In this document: positions 52,432 to 60,694 of the stretch, one piece after another
How the letters are laid out: each line of letters begins with the position of its first letter
Position numbering within the stretch: position 1 is the stretch's first letter
Source of the DNA: Planctomycetota bacterium
GTDB lineage: Bacteria; Planctomycetota; Phycisphaerae; UBA1845
DNA length: 64,000 nucleotides
Direction: 5' to 3'
Assembly: GCA_016200265.1 (NCBI GenBank)
Contig: JACQFE010000053.1
Span: 1 to 64,000, forward strand
Program-made: the position numbers and the translations under genes
The notes under the pieces: model-generated
Told to the model about the DNA's origin: nothing
The model's database searches: none
The model's input: the letters and a program-made list of their open reading frames with translations, nothing else

Positions 52432-52528
52432 CTCTTTTACACAGAACCCCATTGCAGGTCACTCGCAAGCGCGTTAGCCTCGCGCCAGATCTTGATCCTC
52501 GTACTTCGGCGAAATCGTGGAGTCAATT

Positions 52529-54121
52529 ATGTCCTCATCCAGTGATTGGAATCGTCGGGATTTTCTCTATGCCGCGGTTGGCGGCGCGGCGGGCATGTAT
52601 CTCGGCGGTTGCTCGCGTTCACTTTCGCGTCCATACAGTGACCTGCGCCCGACGGCGATGGGTCCGGCGCCGAAGAACCGCTGGCCTGAACTTGCACAGA
52701 TAGCAATGGATCGCGTTCGTCGCGGCGGCTGCGATTATGGCGACATTCGATTGATCGAAACGCGAACGCAGAATGTATCAGCTCGCGATCGGCGCATTGC
52801 GAACGTTGATGAGCGGCTTGATAGCGGTTACGGAATTCGGGTGTTGTATCGCGGGGCATGGGGGTTCGCGGCGAGTGCCGATTTTACCAATGATGAAGTT
52901 CGTCGAACGGCGGATCTGGCCGTCGAAATAGCGCGAGCGAGTCATACGCTGATGAAGGAGCCCGTGAGGCTCGCGGATGAGCCTGTTCACAATGACTCGG
53001 TGAAAACCGCATTTCAAATTGATCCGTTCACGATTTCACTCAATGAAAAGTGCAATTTGTTGACGGAGGTTTCCGAGGCGCTGCATCGCCAGAACGGCAT
53101 TATTCGTTCGAATGGGAATCTTTGGTGCCAGCGCGATGTCAAGCATTTTGCGTCGACCGAGGGCAGCGCCATCGACTTCAATTTGCTCGCGGTTGGGGCC
53201 GGGTTCGGCGCGACGGCCAAGGGCGATGATGGTGATTTTCAATCGCGAAGTTACGACGTAACGAACAAGCGCATCGGCTGGGAGCATATCGTCGCGGGCA
53301 ATTTGCTTGCGAATGCGCCGCGCGTCGCGGAACAGGCGGTGGAGAAGGTGAAAGCGCGGCAGCCGGAGCCGAAGAAATATGACCTTGTGCTGGATTCGGG
53401 CCATCTGGCGCTGACGATTCACGAAAGCTGCGGGCATCCGACGGAGCTGGATCGCGCCTTGGGGTACGAAGCCAATTACGCGGGCACGAGCTTCCTGACA
53501 CCTGAAAAGCTGAACAATTTTCGATATGCCTCGAAGCATGTCACCATCGTCGCCGACAACACGCGGCCGACGGCGCTGGCGAGCACGGGCTATGACGACG
53601 ACGGCGTGGCCGGTCAGCGGTGGCCGATCATCGAAGAGGGAATTTTGCGGGGCTACTCGACGAATCGCGAGGTGGCGCGTGCGATCGGCGAGAAGCGGTC
53701 GCGCGGGTCGTGTCGCGCGGATAGTTGGGCGGCGATTCCGATCGTGCGAATTTCCAATGTCGGGCTGGAGCCTGGTTCGGAGACGCTGGATTCGCTGTTC
53801 AACGGGGTCGATGACGGGATTTACATCGAGGGTCGCGGCAGCTTCAGCATCGATCAGCGGCGGTACAACCTGCAATTCGGCGGCGACGTATTTTGGGAGA
53901 TCAAGAACGGCAAGCGCGGGGCGATGCTCAAGAACGTGATCTACAACGGCATTACGCCGGAATTCTGGGGATCGTGCGACGGTGTCGGAAACAAGGAGAC
54001 ATGGCGCGAGCACGGGTTCACGAATTGCGGCAAGGGTCAGCCGGGTCAATCGGGCTGGATGACGCACGCCGCGAGCCCGGCGAGATTTCGGCAGATTAAT
54101 GTGATTAATCCGAAGGCGTAG
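52529..54121 (+). CDS. TldD-like metallopeptidase with Tat/lipoprotein signal
   Basis: From ATG 52529 the N-terminus is MSSSSDWNRRDFLYAAVGGA. The twin arginines in NRRDFLY and the following hydrophobic part ending LGGC form a Tat signal with a possible lipobox. The body is TldD/PmbA-like: YGDIRLIETRTQ, RDRRIANVDERLDSGYGIRV and the active site HESCGHPTELDRALGYEANY, with HExxxH at residues 298-303. YDDDGVAGQRWPIIEEGILR follows, then NVGLEPGSETLDSLF and FGGDVFWEIKNGKRGAMLKN. TldD/TldE cleaves unfolded or modified peptides. The partner gene starts 20 bases downstream. Export of TldD is unusual compared with cytoplasmic E. coli TldD. Confidence 0.9.
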   Translation: MSSSSDWNRRDFLYAAVGGAAGMYLGGCSRSLSRPYSDLRPTAMGPAPKNRWPELAQIAMDRVRRGGCDYGDIRLIETRTQNVSARDRRIANVDERLDSGYGIRVLYRGAWGFAASADFTNDEVRRTADLAVEIARASHTLMKEPVRLADEPVHNDSVKTAFQIDPFTISLNEKCNLLTEVSEALHRQNGIIRSNGNLWCQRDVKHFASTEGSAIDFNLLAVGAGFGATAKGDDGDFQSRSYDVTNKRIGWEHIVAGNLLANAPRVAEQAVEKVKARQPEPKKYDLVLDSGHLALTIHESCGHPTELDRALGYEANYAGTSFLTPEKLNNFRYASKHVTIVADNTRPTALASTGYDDDGVAGQRWPIIEEGILRGYSTNREVARAIGEKRSRGSCRADSWAAIPIVRISNVGLEPGSETLDSLFNGVDDGIYIEGRGSFSIDQRRYNLQFGGDVFWEIKNGKRGAMLKNVIYNGITPEFWGSCDGVGNKETWREHGFTNCGKGQPGQSGWMTHAASPARFRQINVINPKA

Positions 54122-54141
54122 TCGATAAGAGGTGACATGAG

Positions 54142-55407
54142 ATGACACTAAGTCTTGCTTCTGAGGCAACGTTTCGGCGGATTGCGGACACGGTTCTTTC
54201 CGCGTCGAAGGCCGATCACACGTCGGTCAACTTTAACGATTCCGAATCGTCCACGCTGCGATTCGCGAACGATCAGGTGACGCAGAATGTTTCGGTGCGG
54301 ACGCCGAACGTCACCGTGCGTGTGGCCTTTGGGCAAAAGCACGGCGCGGCCAGCACCAATCGGCTGGACAAGGATTCGCTGACGACGGTGGTTCGACAAG
54401 CCGAGACGATCGCGCGGCTCGCCCCGGATGATCCGGAATATCTTCCGCCGCTCGATCCGCAGAAATATCTCGACGTGCCTTCATTTCGCAAATCGACGGC
54501 GTCGGCCGGGCCGATGGACCTGGCGAAACTTGCACGTCCGGCAATCGAGCAATGCACGAAAAATGGTTTCACCGCCGCGGGGATCGTGTCGAATGGTTAT
54601 TCGTCGGAGGGTGTGGCCGCTTCGAGCGGGCTGTTCGGATACGAACAATCGACCGAATCGGAGTTTTCGCTGACGGCGACGGCCGACGACAGCTCCGGCT
54701 GGTGCAACAATTCGCACCGCGACATCGAGGCATTGGGGATTTCTTACGGCGTCGGTCGGGCCGTGGACAAGGCGAAGATGTCGAAGAACCCGCGCGAGCT
54801 CCCGGCGGGGCATTATCCCGCAATTCTCGAACCGTCCGCGGTCGCGGGCGTGCTGGGGGCGATGGGTTTCGCGTTCGATGCGAAGAGTTACTACAAGGGA
54901 AATAGCGCGTTGGCGGGCAAGCTCGGCTCGCAGATTCTGGATCCACGATTGAGCGTTCGCACCGATCCTCGACACCCCGATCTGCTCGGCGGCGCATTTG
55001 ACAACAGCGGTCTGGCGACGAGGCCCATGACGTGGATTGAGGACGGCGTGCTCAAGCAACTCTCGTATGATCGCTTCACGGCGAAGGAGCACAACGTCGA
55101 GCCGACGCCGTTTCCGCGGGCGATGATCGTCAGTCTGTCAGGCAGGAATGCATCGTCCATTGATGACCTGATCGCGAACACCAAGCGGGCGATCCTCATC
55201 ACCAACTTCTGGTACATCCGGCCCGTCGATCAAAAAGATTTGACGATCACGGGAATGACACGCGATGGCACGTTTCTTGTCGAAGACGGCAAGATCACCT
55301 GCGGCGTCAAGAATTTCCGCTTCCACGACAGCCCGCTGCGATGCTTCGCGATGCTTCCGGCGGTCCTGCTGCCGGATTTTCATCTTTCGAGCGTGACAAA
55401 GTTTTAG
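54142..55407 (+). CDS. TldE/PmbA-like subunit
   Basis: This 421-residue partner has the PmbA/TldE pattern: VNFNDSESSTLRFANDQVTQ, VRVAFGQKHGAASTNRLDKD, VVRQAETIARLAPDDPEYLP, GHYPAILEPSAVAGVLGAMG, LDPRLSVRTDPRHPDLLGG and KRAILITNFWYIRPVDQKDL. It lacks the HExxxH motif, as expected for the non-catalytic subunit. No signal peptide or Tat motif is visible, whereas TldD has one. Either the pair assembles before export, with TldE carried along by the Tat signal of TldD, or TldE acts in the cytoplasm. The tail of about 20 residues after NFRFHDSPLRCFAMLPAV is typical. Confidence 0.88.
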   Translation: MTLSLASEATFRRIADTVLSASKADHTSVNFNDSESSTLRFANDQVTQNVSVRTPNVTVRVAFGQKHGAASTNRLDKDSLTTVVRQAETIARLAPDDPEYLPPLDPQKYLDVPSFRKSTASAGPMDLAKLARPAIEQCTKNGFTAAGIVSNGYSSEGVAASSGLFGYEQSTESEFSLTATADDSSGWCNNSHRDIEALGISYGVGRAVDKAKMSKNPRELPAGHYPAILEPSAVAGVLGAMGFAFDAKSYYKGNSALAGKLGSQILDPRLSVRTDPRHPDLLGGAFDNSGLATRPMTWIEDGVLKQLSYDRFTAKEHNVEPTPFPRAMIVSLSGRNASSIDDLIANTKRAILITNFWYIRPVDQKDLTITGMTRDGTFLVEDGKITCGVKNFRFHDSPLRCFAMLPAVLLPDFHLSSVTKF

Positions 55408-55470
55408 CGCATCATGAAACGAATCGTAGCGTGTTGCTTTTTCCGAGAATCTCAAATGCAAGCGGTATGC

Positions 55471-55840
55471 CGCGCGAACTGAAGTTCTCGGCTCGCTAAG
55501 TTTGAATTGAGTCTGCTATAGAGCGGATTCCGATCGTTAGGAGATGTGCGGCACCAAGCAGAGATCAAGCTGCGAATGTGCCGTTGAGTCCCATCCAGGG
55601 CGGCCCATCGAAATCGCTCCGATGGAGCGACGGATTGTTGCCACGGGTGTAGCGAAGCGAAACCCGTGGAACGGATGACGTCTCAACCAATTGTGTTCTT
55701 ATGTTTCATCCGCCCCGATCGGGGCAGATGAAACATAAGAGAAATAGAATGAATTTTCACCCTCGCTTTCCACGGGTTCGTCCCGTTGCGCGGGCCTTCA
55801 CCCGTGGCAACAATCCGCGACCCCGTTCGGGGTCGTTACG
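55471..55840. repeat. Repeat-rich gap with CCACGGG...CCCGTGG hairpin and 41-nt palindrome
   Basis: In order: GAACTGAAGTTCTCGGCTCG (55475-55495, cf. 47082), CGCTCCGATGGAGCGACGGA (55615-55635), then CCACGGGTGTAGCGAAGCGA with AACCCGTGGAA (55641-55672). The palindrome 55699-55739 follows, and a second arm set (CCACGGGTTCGTCCCG, CACCCGTGGCAACAAT) at 55769-55815. The same order GCTCC..GGAGCG, CCACGGGTGTAGCGAAGCGA is seen at 57490-57555. No gene is visible between 55408 and 55877. Confidence 0.75.
55699..55739. repeat. 41-nt near-perfect palindrome
   Basis: Outer arms CTTATGTTTCATC and GATGAAACATAAG (13 bp) enclose GCCCCGATCGGGGC, a perfect 14-base palindrome, with a single C/A mismatch between. 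It could form a long hairpin or cruciform. It has no T-tract, so it is not a classical terminator. It lies inside the repeat block that follows the tldE gene. Confidence 0.9.
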
Positions 55841-55877
55841 TCGAGCAGGGTCTGGCGGAGCTTTCCTACCACCGAAA

Positions 55878-57281
55878 TCAAATTCGTATTCGGCGGGCAA
55901 AATAGACTTTGCCAGCGATGAGAAACGCAAGTGCGAGAATCGTCAGACCCCATTGATTGGCGGTTGGGATCGGTGTCGGTTCCTGACAATCGGGAATTCC
56001 GTTGTGGTTGGCGTCGTTGGGGTTTAGCGTTGGGCACGGATCAACGTCGCCGCAGATTCCATCGCCATCGATGTCATTGTCGGGGTCGTTGGGGCATAAG
56101 TCCCCGCACATGCCGTCGATGCCGTCGTGATCGGCATCGCCCTCGCAAACGCTGCTTGAGTTTGGCGTGCCGCCCGCCAGTGAGCAGCAGACGCCAGCCA
56201 GATTCTGACAGGAGCCACCGGCACCACAACAAGCTGAGGGTGCGGAACACATAGCGCGAGCGGCAAATGATCCCTGATCCCCAGCGCAATCGGCATCGTT
56301 TGAGTCAATGCAAGTGCCATTCGTTTGGCAGCAAGCGCCAGTTTGAACAAGTGTATATGTGACCGAGTTCGGTGATCCGCCCGTGGCGAAGGTGAAAGTC
56401 GTTGTGACGCCGAGTTGAAGCGGGCGATCGAGGACGATCTCAATCGTTTCTGGCGCACCATTGTCTTGACGTCGTGTCTTGACGATCTGCGGCGCTACAC
56501 CGCTGGATACCTGCACGTTGATTTCATCGACGTGGACGTAGTTTGGTTGATCAAACGTCACAGTGAACGAGCTGAAGATTGGATGCTGGCTTGCATCCAC
56601 GATTCCAGCAGGGGGACTTGAATCGACAACGGCCTCATCCGTGGTAATGCGTCCGTACCGAACATAGTCCCATTCGTTTGTCGAAGGAACGGAGATAGGG
56701 TGCCGCCCGCCGTCGCCACGAATTTCGAAAAACGAGCTATCAGTGCTCTCAATTTGGGAGAGGCAATAGAAAAGCTTGCCGTCAACGTAGAAACAGAAAT
56801 TCACATCGTCTGGTTTCTCGAAGCGATAGGTGCGGAATTCGCCCGGAGTTAACCCCAGCAATTCCTGATTACCGCTTGAAGATACCGCTGCATCAGAATA
56901 CATATAGAATAGCTCGTTGCTGCGACGATGTTGAACTTCAAAGCTCCCGCCCCCGAAACCGAAATTGACGTAGAGCTCATTGGTTCGAAAACGCCATTCC
57001 ATCCAGAAAGGAGCGGCGGGAATCGGCTCCGGCATGGGGCGAGCGTAGATCACAAATTGGCAACAGCCCGACCATTCATTGACGAAATGCCCATCTTCAA
57101 CGGATTCACTGCATGGTGGGATGCAGGGTTGAAAGATCAAAAAGCCGACATCTTGAGGTCTGGAATTTCCCTCATATTGAAAATCCAGCTCGTCGCCCAA
57201 AGATTTTGCCATTGTTCCACTGACAAAACCGACGGCAGCAACCATTAGGAAAAGTTCGGAGCGTCTGATTCCGTCTCGCAT
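55878..57281 (-). CDS. IPTL-CTERM surface protein with Cys-rich and Asp-rich segments
   Basis: It has a signal peptide (LFLMVAAVGFVSGTMA). The first 200 residues resemble a beta-sandwich (FWMEWRFRTNELYVNFGFGG, FEIRGDGGRHPI). A possible Ig-like part follows (FSSFTVTFDQPNYVHVDEIN). Then come Cys-rich units (GACCQTNGTCIDSNDADCAG, SACCGAGGSCQNLAGVCCS), seen in many planctomycete proteins, and an Asp-rich segment (DADHDGIDGMCGDLCPNDPD) of calcium-binding type. It ends PTPIPTANQWGLTILALAFL followed by ARRIRI, an XrtH signal. It should be exported and processed by the exosortase at 22170. Function is unknown. Confidence 0.85.
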   Translation of the reverse strand: MRDGIRRSELFLMVAAVGFVSGTMAKSLGDELDFQYEGNSRPQDVGFLIFQPCIPPCSESVEDGHFVNEWSGCCQFVIYARPMPEPIPAAPFWMEWRFRTNELYVNFGFGGGSFEVQHRRSNELFYMYSDAAVSSSGNQELLGLTPGEFRTYRFEKPDDVNFCFYVDGKLFYCLSQIESTDSSFFEIRGDGGRHPISVPSTNEWDYVRYGRITTDEAVVDSSPPAGIVDASQHPIFSSFTVTFDQPNYVHVDEINVQVSSGVAPQIVKTRRQDNGAPETIEIVLDRPLQLGVTTTFTFATGGSPNSVTYTLVQTGACCQTNGTCIDSNDADCAGDQGSFAARAMCSAPSACCGAGGSCQNLAGVCCSLAGGTPNSSSVCEGDADHDGIDGMCGDLCPNDPDNDIDGDGICGDVDPCPTLNPNDANHNGIPDCQEPTPIPTANQWGLTILALAFLIAGKVYFARRIRI

Positions 57282-57370
57282 ACCGACATCATAACCAAAT
57301 CGCCGTGGTCGGTGGTACTGTTTTCAGTGGGTTCTTTCGCAGTTTCCGTCGTGGAAAGATTGCCTTGCGG

Positions 57371-57610
57371 ATTTCAATCGCTCTAAAGGAGCGAAAGATT
57401 GTGGCCACGGGCTCGTAGGGCGGGTCTTACCCGCCTCCCATTGCAAATGTGTTGCGGCGGGCATAGCCGGCCCTACGCATCTGTCGAATCTCAATCGCTC
57501 CGGAGGAGCGAGAGACTGCGGCCACGGGTGTAGCGAAGCGAAACCCGTGGAATCGGATGGTGTCTCCACCAATCCCTTCGTTCTTTGGTTTCCTCCGCCC
57601 CGGATTGGAT
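57371..57610. repeat. Repeat-rich gap, second CCACGGG block
   Basis: AATCGCTCTAAAGGAGCGAAAG (57377-57398), then GTAGGGCGGGTCTTACCCGC (57415-57434) and GGCGGGCATAGCCGGCCCTA (57457-57476), and AATCGCTCCGGAGGAGCGAG (57492-57511). Then CCACGGGTGTAGCGAAGCGA, AACCCGTGGAA and GGATGGTGTCTCCACCAAT (57522-57572). The last block repeats 55641-55690 closely. These are imperfect hairpins with no gene in 57282-57700. Confidence 0.75.
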
Positions 57611-57713
57611 TGATTTGAGCATTCAGGTTCGAATGCCAACGACCGCGGCTACCGTAGGTGCGCCGACGGTTGCGGCGGCGAGGCCAAGGGCCGCTTGCTG
57701 GCAGGGATATTGA

Positions 57714-58049
57714 AGGCGGCTGGGCTTTGTGCCGGTTCGAAATCGAAGCCACAACAGGGCAAAAATCCGCCGATCGCTCCGCGCCGGAGAGTGCGCATCA
57801 CGGGGTGAATCTTCGCGCAGTGCATTTGATCGATTGTGCCACGCTTCGCCGCATTCGATTTCGTTACGGCGCCGTGCGCCCCTGGCGGAGCGGGCAAGAA
57901 TCGGTCGCTGCATAAAGTGCGAATACGATTTAAGCGCCAATGAGTCCGGCATTTGTCCAGAGTGCGGAACGCCGATTCCCGAAGCGTTCATTTCCGCTTG
58001 TACACATCCGTGCTCAGATACTTCAGACCCGAATCCACCATTAACGTGA
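57714..58049 (+). pseudogene. Remnant of a zinc-ribbon protein (C-terminal module)
   Basis: Positions about 57890-57980 encode RCIKCEYDLSANESGICPEC and GTPIP, a complete four-cysteine ribbon of the same planctomycete type as at 45894. The residues before it in this frame (SPHSISLRRRAPLAERARIG) look like the basic linker that follows the last membrane helix in such proteins, but the expected helices are absent. The last 60 bases overlap the convergent cysteine synthase gene. It is probably a 3' fragment of a decayed gene, though a short expressed protein cannot be excluded. Confidence 0.45.
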
Positions 58050-58950
58050 CGACTATTGAATTCGGGCCCAACCGCTTCGCGACTTGAATGGCCGCGAGGA
58101 GGTTTGCCCCGGATGACGTACCCGCGAACAGTGCTTCCTCTTTCGCGAGACGACGTGCCATTTCCTCGGCGTCATTTGTCTTAATGGAAATGATTTCATC
58201 GACGAGGCTTGGTTCCCACAGCGGCGGGGCAAAGCCGATGCCGATCCCTTCGATCCTGTGCGCACCGGGCGGCCCGCCTTGTAAAATCGCCGACTCCGCG
58301 GGCTCAACGGCGACAATTTTAGTCTTCGAGTTGTGTCGCTTCAGCACGGTGGCCACGCCTCGCGACGACGCGGACGTCCCAACGCATTGCACAAAAGCAT
58401 CGACGCGCCCGCCTGTCTGCGTCCAAATCTCCTCACCGAGCGGAAAATAGCCCGGAAAGCTGTCCATGTTGTTCAGTTGATCAGACCAGTAAGTATGCGG
58501 CGATTTGCCCAAGTCTTCCGCAACTTTGATCATCTGCAGAAAGAGCTTCTTCGTCGACAATCCGCCCTCGCTCGGCACAAGCGTGAGCTTCGCCCCCAGT
58601 GCGGCCATGTGATCGCGCTTTTCCTGACTGAACGCATCGGAGCTGACAAGGTGGATCGGAATCCCCTTGGCCGCACAAATGAACGCGAGTGAGGTGCCCG
58701 TGCTGCCGCCGGTGTATTCGACGACGGTGTCGCCAGGCCGCAGCCGCCCGTCGTCCATCGCGCGATCGATCATCGCCAGTGCCACCCGATCCTTCATGCT
58801 CCCCGTTGGATTCTCCCATTCCAGCTTGGCGTAGATCTTCCCGCATCCAGCCGGCACAACGCGTTGAAGTTGAACCAGCGAGGTGTTTCCAATCGCCTGC
58901 AAGATGTCTTTGGGTGTTTGCAAAGTTGACCTCACGATCGTATTGGACAC
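57988..58950 (-). CDS. Cysteine synthase family PLP enzyme
   Basis: This 320-residue protein shows the fold-type II pattern: AIGNTSLVQLQRVVP, the PLP lysine in WENPTGSMKDRVALAMIDRA, the phosphate loop TGGSTGTSLAFICAAKG, a substrate loop around FVQCVGTSASSRGVATVL, and LFAGTSSGANLLAAIQVAKR. It should use O-acetylserine or a related activated serine and sulfide to make cysteine; a cystathionine beta-synthase-like substrate preference cannot be excluded. No regulatory C-terminal domain is present. The gene is alone, and its 3' end overlaps the zinc-ribbon remnant on the other strand. Confidence 0.92.
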   Translation of the reverse strand: MSNTIVRSTLQTPKDILQAIGNTSLVQLQRVVPAGCGKIYAKLEWENPTGSMKDRVALAMIDRAMDDGRLRPGDTVVEYTGGSTGTSLAFICAAKGIPIHLVSSDAFSQEKRDHMAALGAKLTLVPSEGGLSTKKLFLQMIKVAEDLGKSPHTYWSDQLNNMDSFPGYFPLGEEIWTQTGGRVDAFVQCVGTSASSRGVATVLKRHNSKTKIVAVEPAESAILQGGPPGAHRIEGIGIGFAPPLWEPSLVDEIISIKTNDAEEMARRLAKEEALFAGTSSGANLLAAIQVAKRLGPNSIVVTLMVDSGLKYLSTDVYKRK

Positions 58951-58987
58951 GAAACAAGTCTAAATCGCAGCAATCAAAGGGGGACAA

Positions 58988-59062
58988 TCGTCATTCTGAG
59001 GTCGCCGCAGACGACCGAAGAATCTCGAAGACGAGATTCTTCGCTTGCGCTAAGCATGACGA
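58988..59062. repeat. GTCATTCTGAGG...AAGAATCTCG palindromic repeat
   Basis: CGTCATTCTGAGGTCGCCGC, GACCGAAGAATCTCGAAGAC, GAGATTCTTCGCTTGCGCTA and AGCATGACG make an imperfect palindrome. The outer arms are CGTCAT/ATGACG and the inner stem is CGAAGAATCTCG/CGAGATTCTTCG. This type is widespread in uncultured bacterial genomes. It lies upstream of the cysteine synthase start and downstream of the gene at 59115. Confidence 0.7.
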
Positions 59063-59114
59063 CCCGACGATCCGCAACATTGAATTCCGAATGGCTTCGC
59101 CCCGGAATTCTGAC

Positions 59115-60668
59115 CTAATTGTGAACTTTGATCACGCGCGGATAAATGATCTCAGAGTCCTGTGCGGGCAGGGCCTTGGGTGATGTTTGCGTCGCGGGTT
59201 GTAGATACGCGCGCACGACGATCGTCATCCATTCATTGCTCGGCACCTGATCCTGCGTGACCTCGAAGCAAAACGGCTCGCCGCGGCAATTACGCGAGAA
59301 CTTCACCTGCCACACGCTGCCGCGATCCGGATCATTCGGAATGTATTCATCCGCACTGCCGATCAGATCACGCATCACCACCGAATAAAACGCCGTCTGA
59401 TCAGAAATGCGCGTTACCGTGATGTTCACATATTCGGCCTGATTATCGAGTTCATAATTGATCCCCGCGACGATGATTGCATCCGGAGGGGGCCCAAGCT
59501 TTTCCACCGTTCCCAAATACGGCGTGTCGTGGCAATCGGCGAAGCACGGAATCATCTGCTGCAGGCACAAGTCGCCGTTCTCATGGACCGACGGCACGCC
59601 GATCTTCACATCCGTCATCAACACCGGAAAGCTCAATTGAATCGCCTGTACGAGATGGTTGAGCGTCGAACCATCCTCCGTCGCGCCGGTCCCCTGCAGA
59701 CGACGCGCGGGCAGCGGAAACGGCTGCAATGTGGGCCTCTTTTGTGGCCGGACGCGAAAGACATACCCTTCCGGATCATCCAACCAGGCACGAATCGGAG
59801 TACCGGGCGTCAGCGCATCCGGATTGGCGATGCGAATCAGGATATTGAACAAGTCGGCCTCATTTTCATAGCCGAGGAAAATCTTCGAAGTTAAACCGTC
59901 GGCTTCGAACCGCGGAAGCACCAGCGTGTTGATCATCGCATCGGGAAAACCGCTGCGAACGAGGGCCGCCCGAATCGCACGGTCAACGCCTTCATCCGTC
60001 GCCACAATCACCACGGTTTCCTTGCTAAACGAGTCTTCATCGCGCCCCGCGCTGGTATTCAGCACCAACTGGTTCAACGAATCGCCCAGGCTCGCATACG
60101 TCTCCACTCGGTCGTCATACGGCGGCGATCCGGTTGAGGTCGGATCAAAGCGGCTGAACACATATGGCGTGAAGGAATAATACGGCGACTGCGGCGGCGT
60201 CACGCCGATGAAAACAATGGCCTCATCCGGCTGGAAACGAAACATGCTTCGCAACTTCGGCGAGCCGGGGCCGATGTTCTGCGGATCAGGGTCAGGTTCA
60301 CCGTCACCGAGCGGCGTCAGAAAAAAGCCGTAGGGCGACGTGGGATTGTTGCTCCAGCAGTGCGGCAGCGTCGCGCAATCGGCGGCCTCGAAGATGACAA
60401 ATTCCCCTTGCGCTACGTTGAATCCGGCAGACACAAGTTGCTGGGGCACAACACGAACTCGTTCGCTCAGTGCGCTGCAGTCCTTTCGGCAATTGAGATA
60501 GTTCTCTCCCAATTTGTTTTCACAAACGCCGTTTCCGCAAATCCCATTTTGCGATCGAGAATTGCCGGGAATTGCGTTGCGCACGGATTGCACTGACCAT
60601 TGTGCGCGCGCCGCTATCGCAATCGTAGCCACCGCGACCGCAGCGCAAATTCGCTTGAAATGTGGCAT
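59115..60668 (-). CDS. Secreted protein of unknown function with N-terminal Cys-rich motif
   Basis: A signal peptide is clear (RICAAVAVATIAIAARAQWS). Soon after is NGICGNGVCENKLGENYLNC with RKDC, a five-cysteine motif (CGNGxCE...GENxxNCxxDC) seen in many secreted proteins of myxobacteria and planctomycetes. The rest, about 440 residues, is probably all beta with few cysteines (FVIFEAADCATLPHCWSNNP, FFLTPLGDGEPDPDPQNI, VHENGDLCLQQMIPCFADCH). The sequence DCATLPHCW and the late CLQQMIPCFADC may form disulfides. No domain family is recognised and no sorting signal is present, so it may be released. Confidence 0.8.
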   Translation of the reverse strand: MPHFKRICAAVAVATIAIAARAQWSVQSVRNAIPGNSRSQNGICGNGVCENKLGENYLNCRKDCSALSERVRVVPQQLVSAGFNVAQGEFVIFEAADCATLPHCWSNNPTSPYGFFLTPLGDGEPDPDPQNIGPGSPKLRSMFRFQPDEAIVFIGVTPPQSPYYSFTPYVFSRFDPTSTGSPPYDDRVETYASLGDSLNQLVLNTSAGRDEDSFSKETVVIVATDEGVDRAIRAALVRSGFPDAMINTLVLPRFEADGLTSKIFLGYENEADLFNILIRIANPDALTPGTPIRAWLDDPEGYVFRVRPQKRPTLQPFPLPARRLQGTGATEDGSTLNHLVQAIQLSFPVLMTDVKIGVPSVHENGDLCLQQMIPCFADCHDTPYLGTVEKLGPPPDAIIVAGINYELDNQAEYVNITVTRISDQTAFYSVVMRDLIGSADEYIPNDPDRGSVWQVKFSRNCRGEPFCFEVTQDQVPSNEWMTIVVRAYLQPATQTSPKALPAQDSEIIYPRVIKVHN

Positions 60669-60694
60669 GCAAGCCCCCGGTGCAAACCCTTCCT

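Noticed and set aside
57623-57991. 122-residue minus-strand frame next to the cysteine synthase
   Set aside because: It is antisense to the zinc-ribbon remnant, whose four cysteines are clearly encoded on the plus strand.
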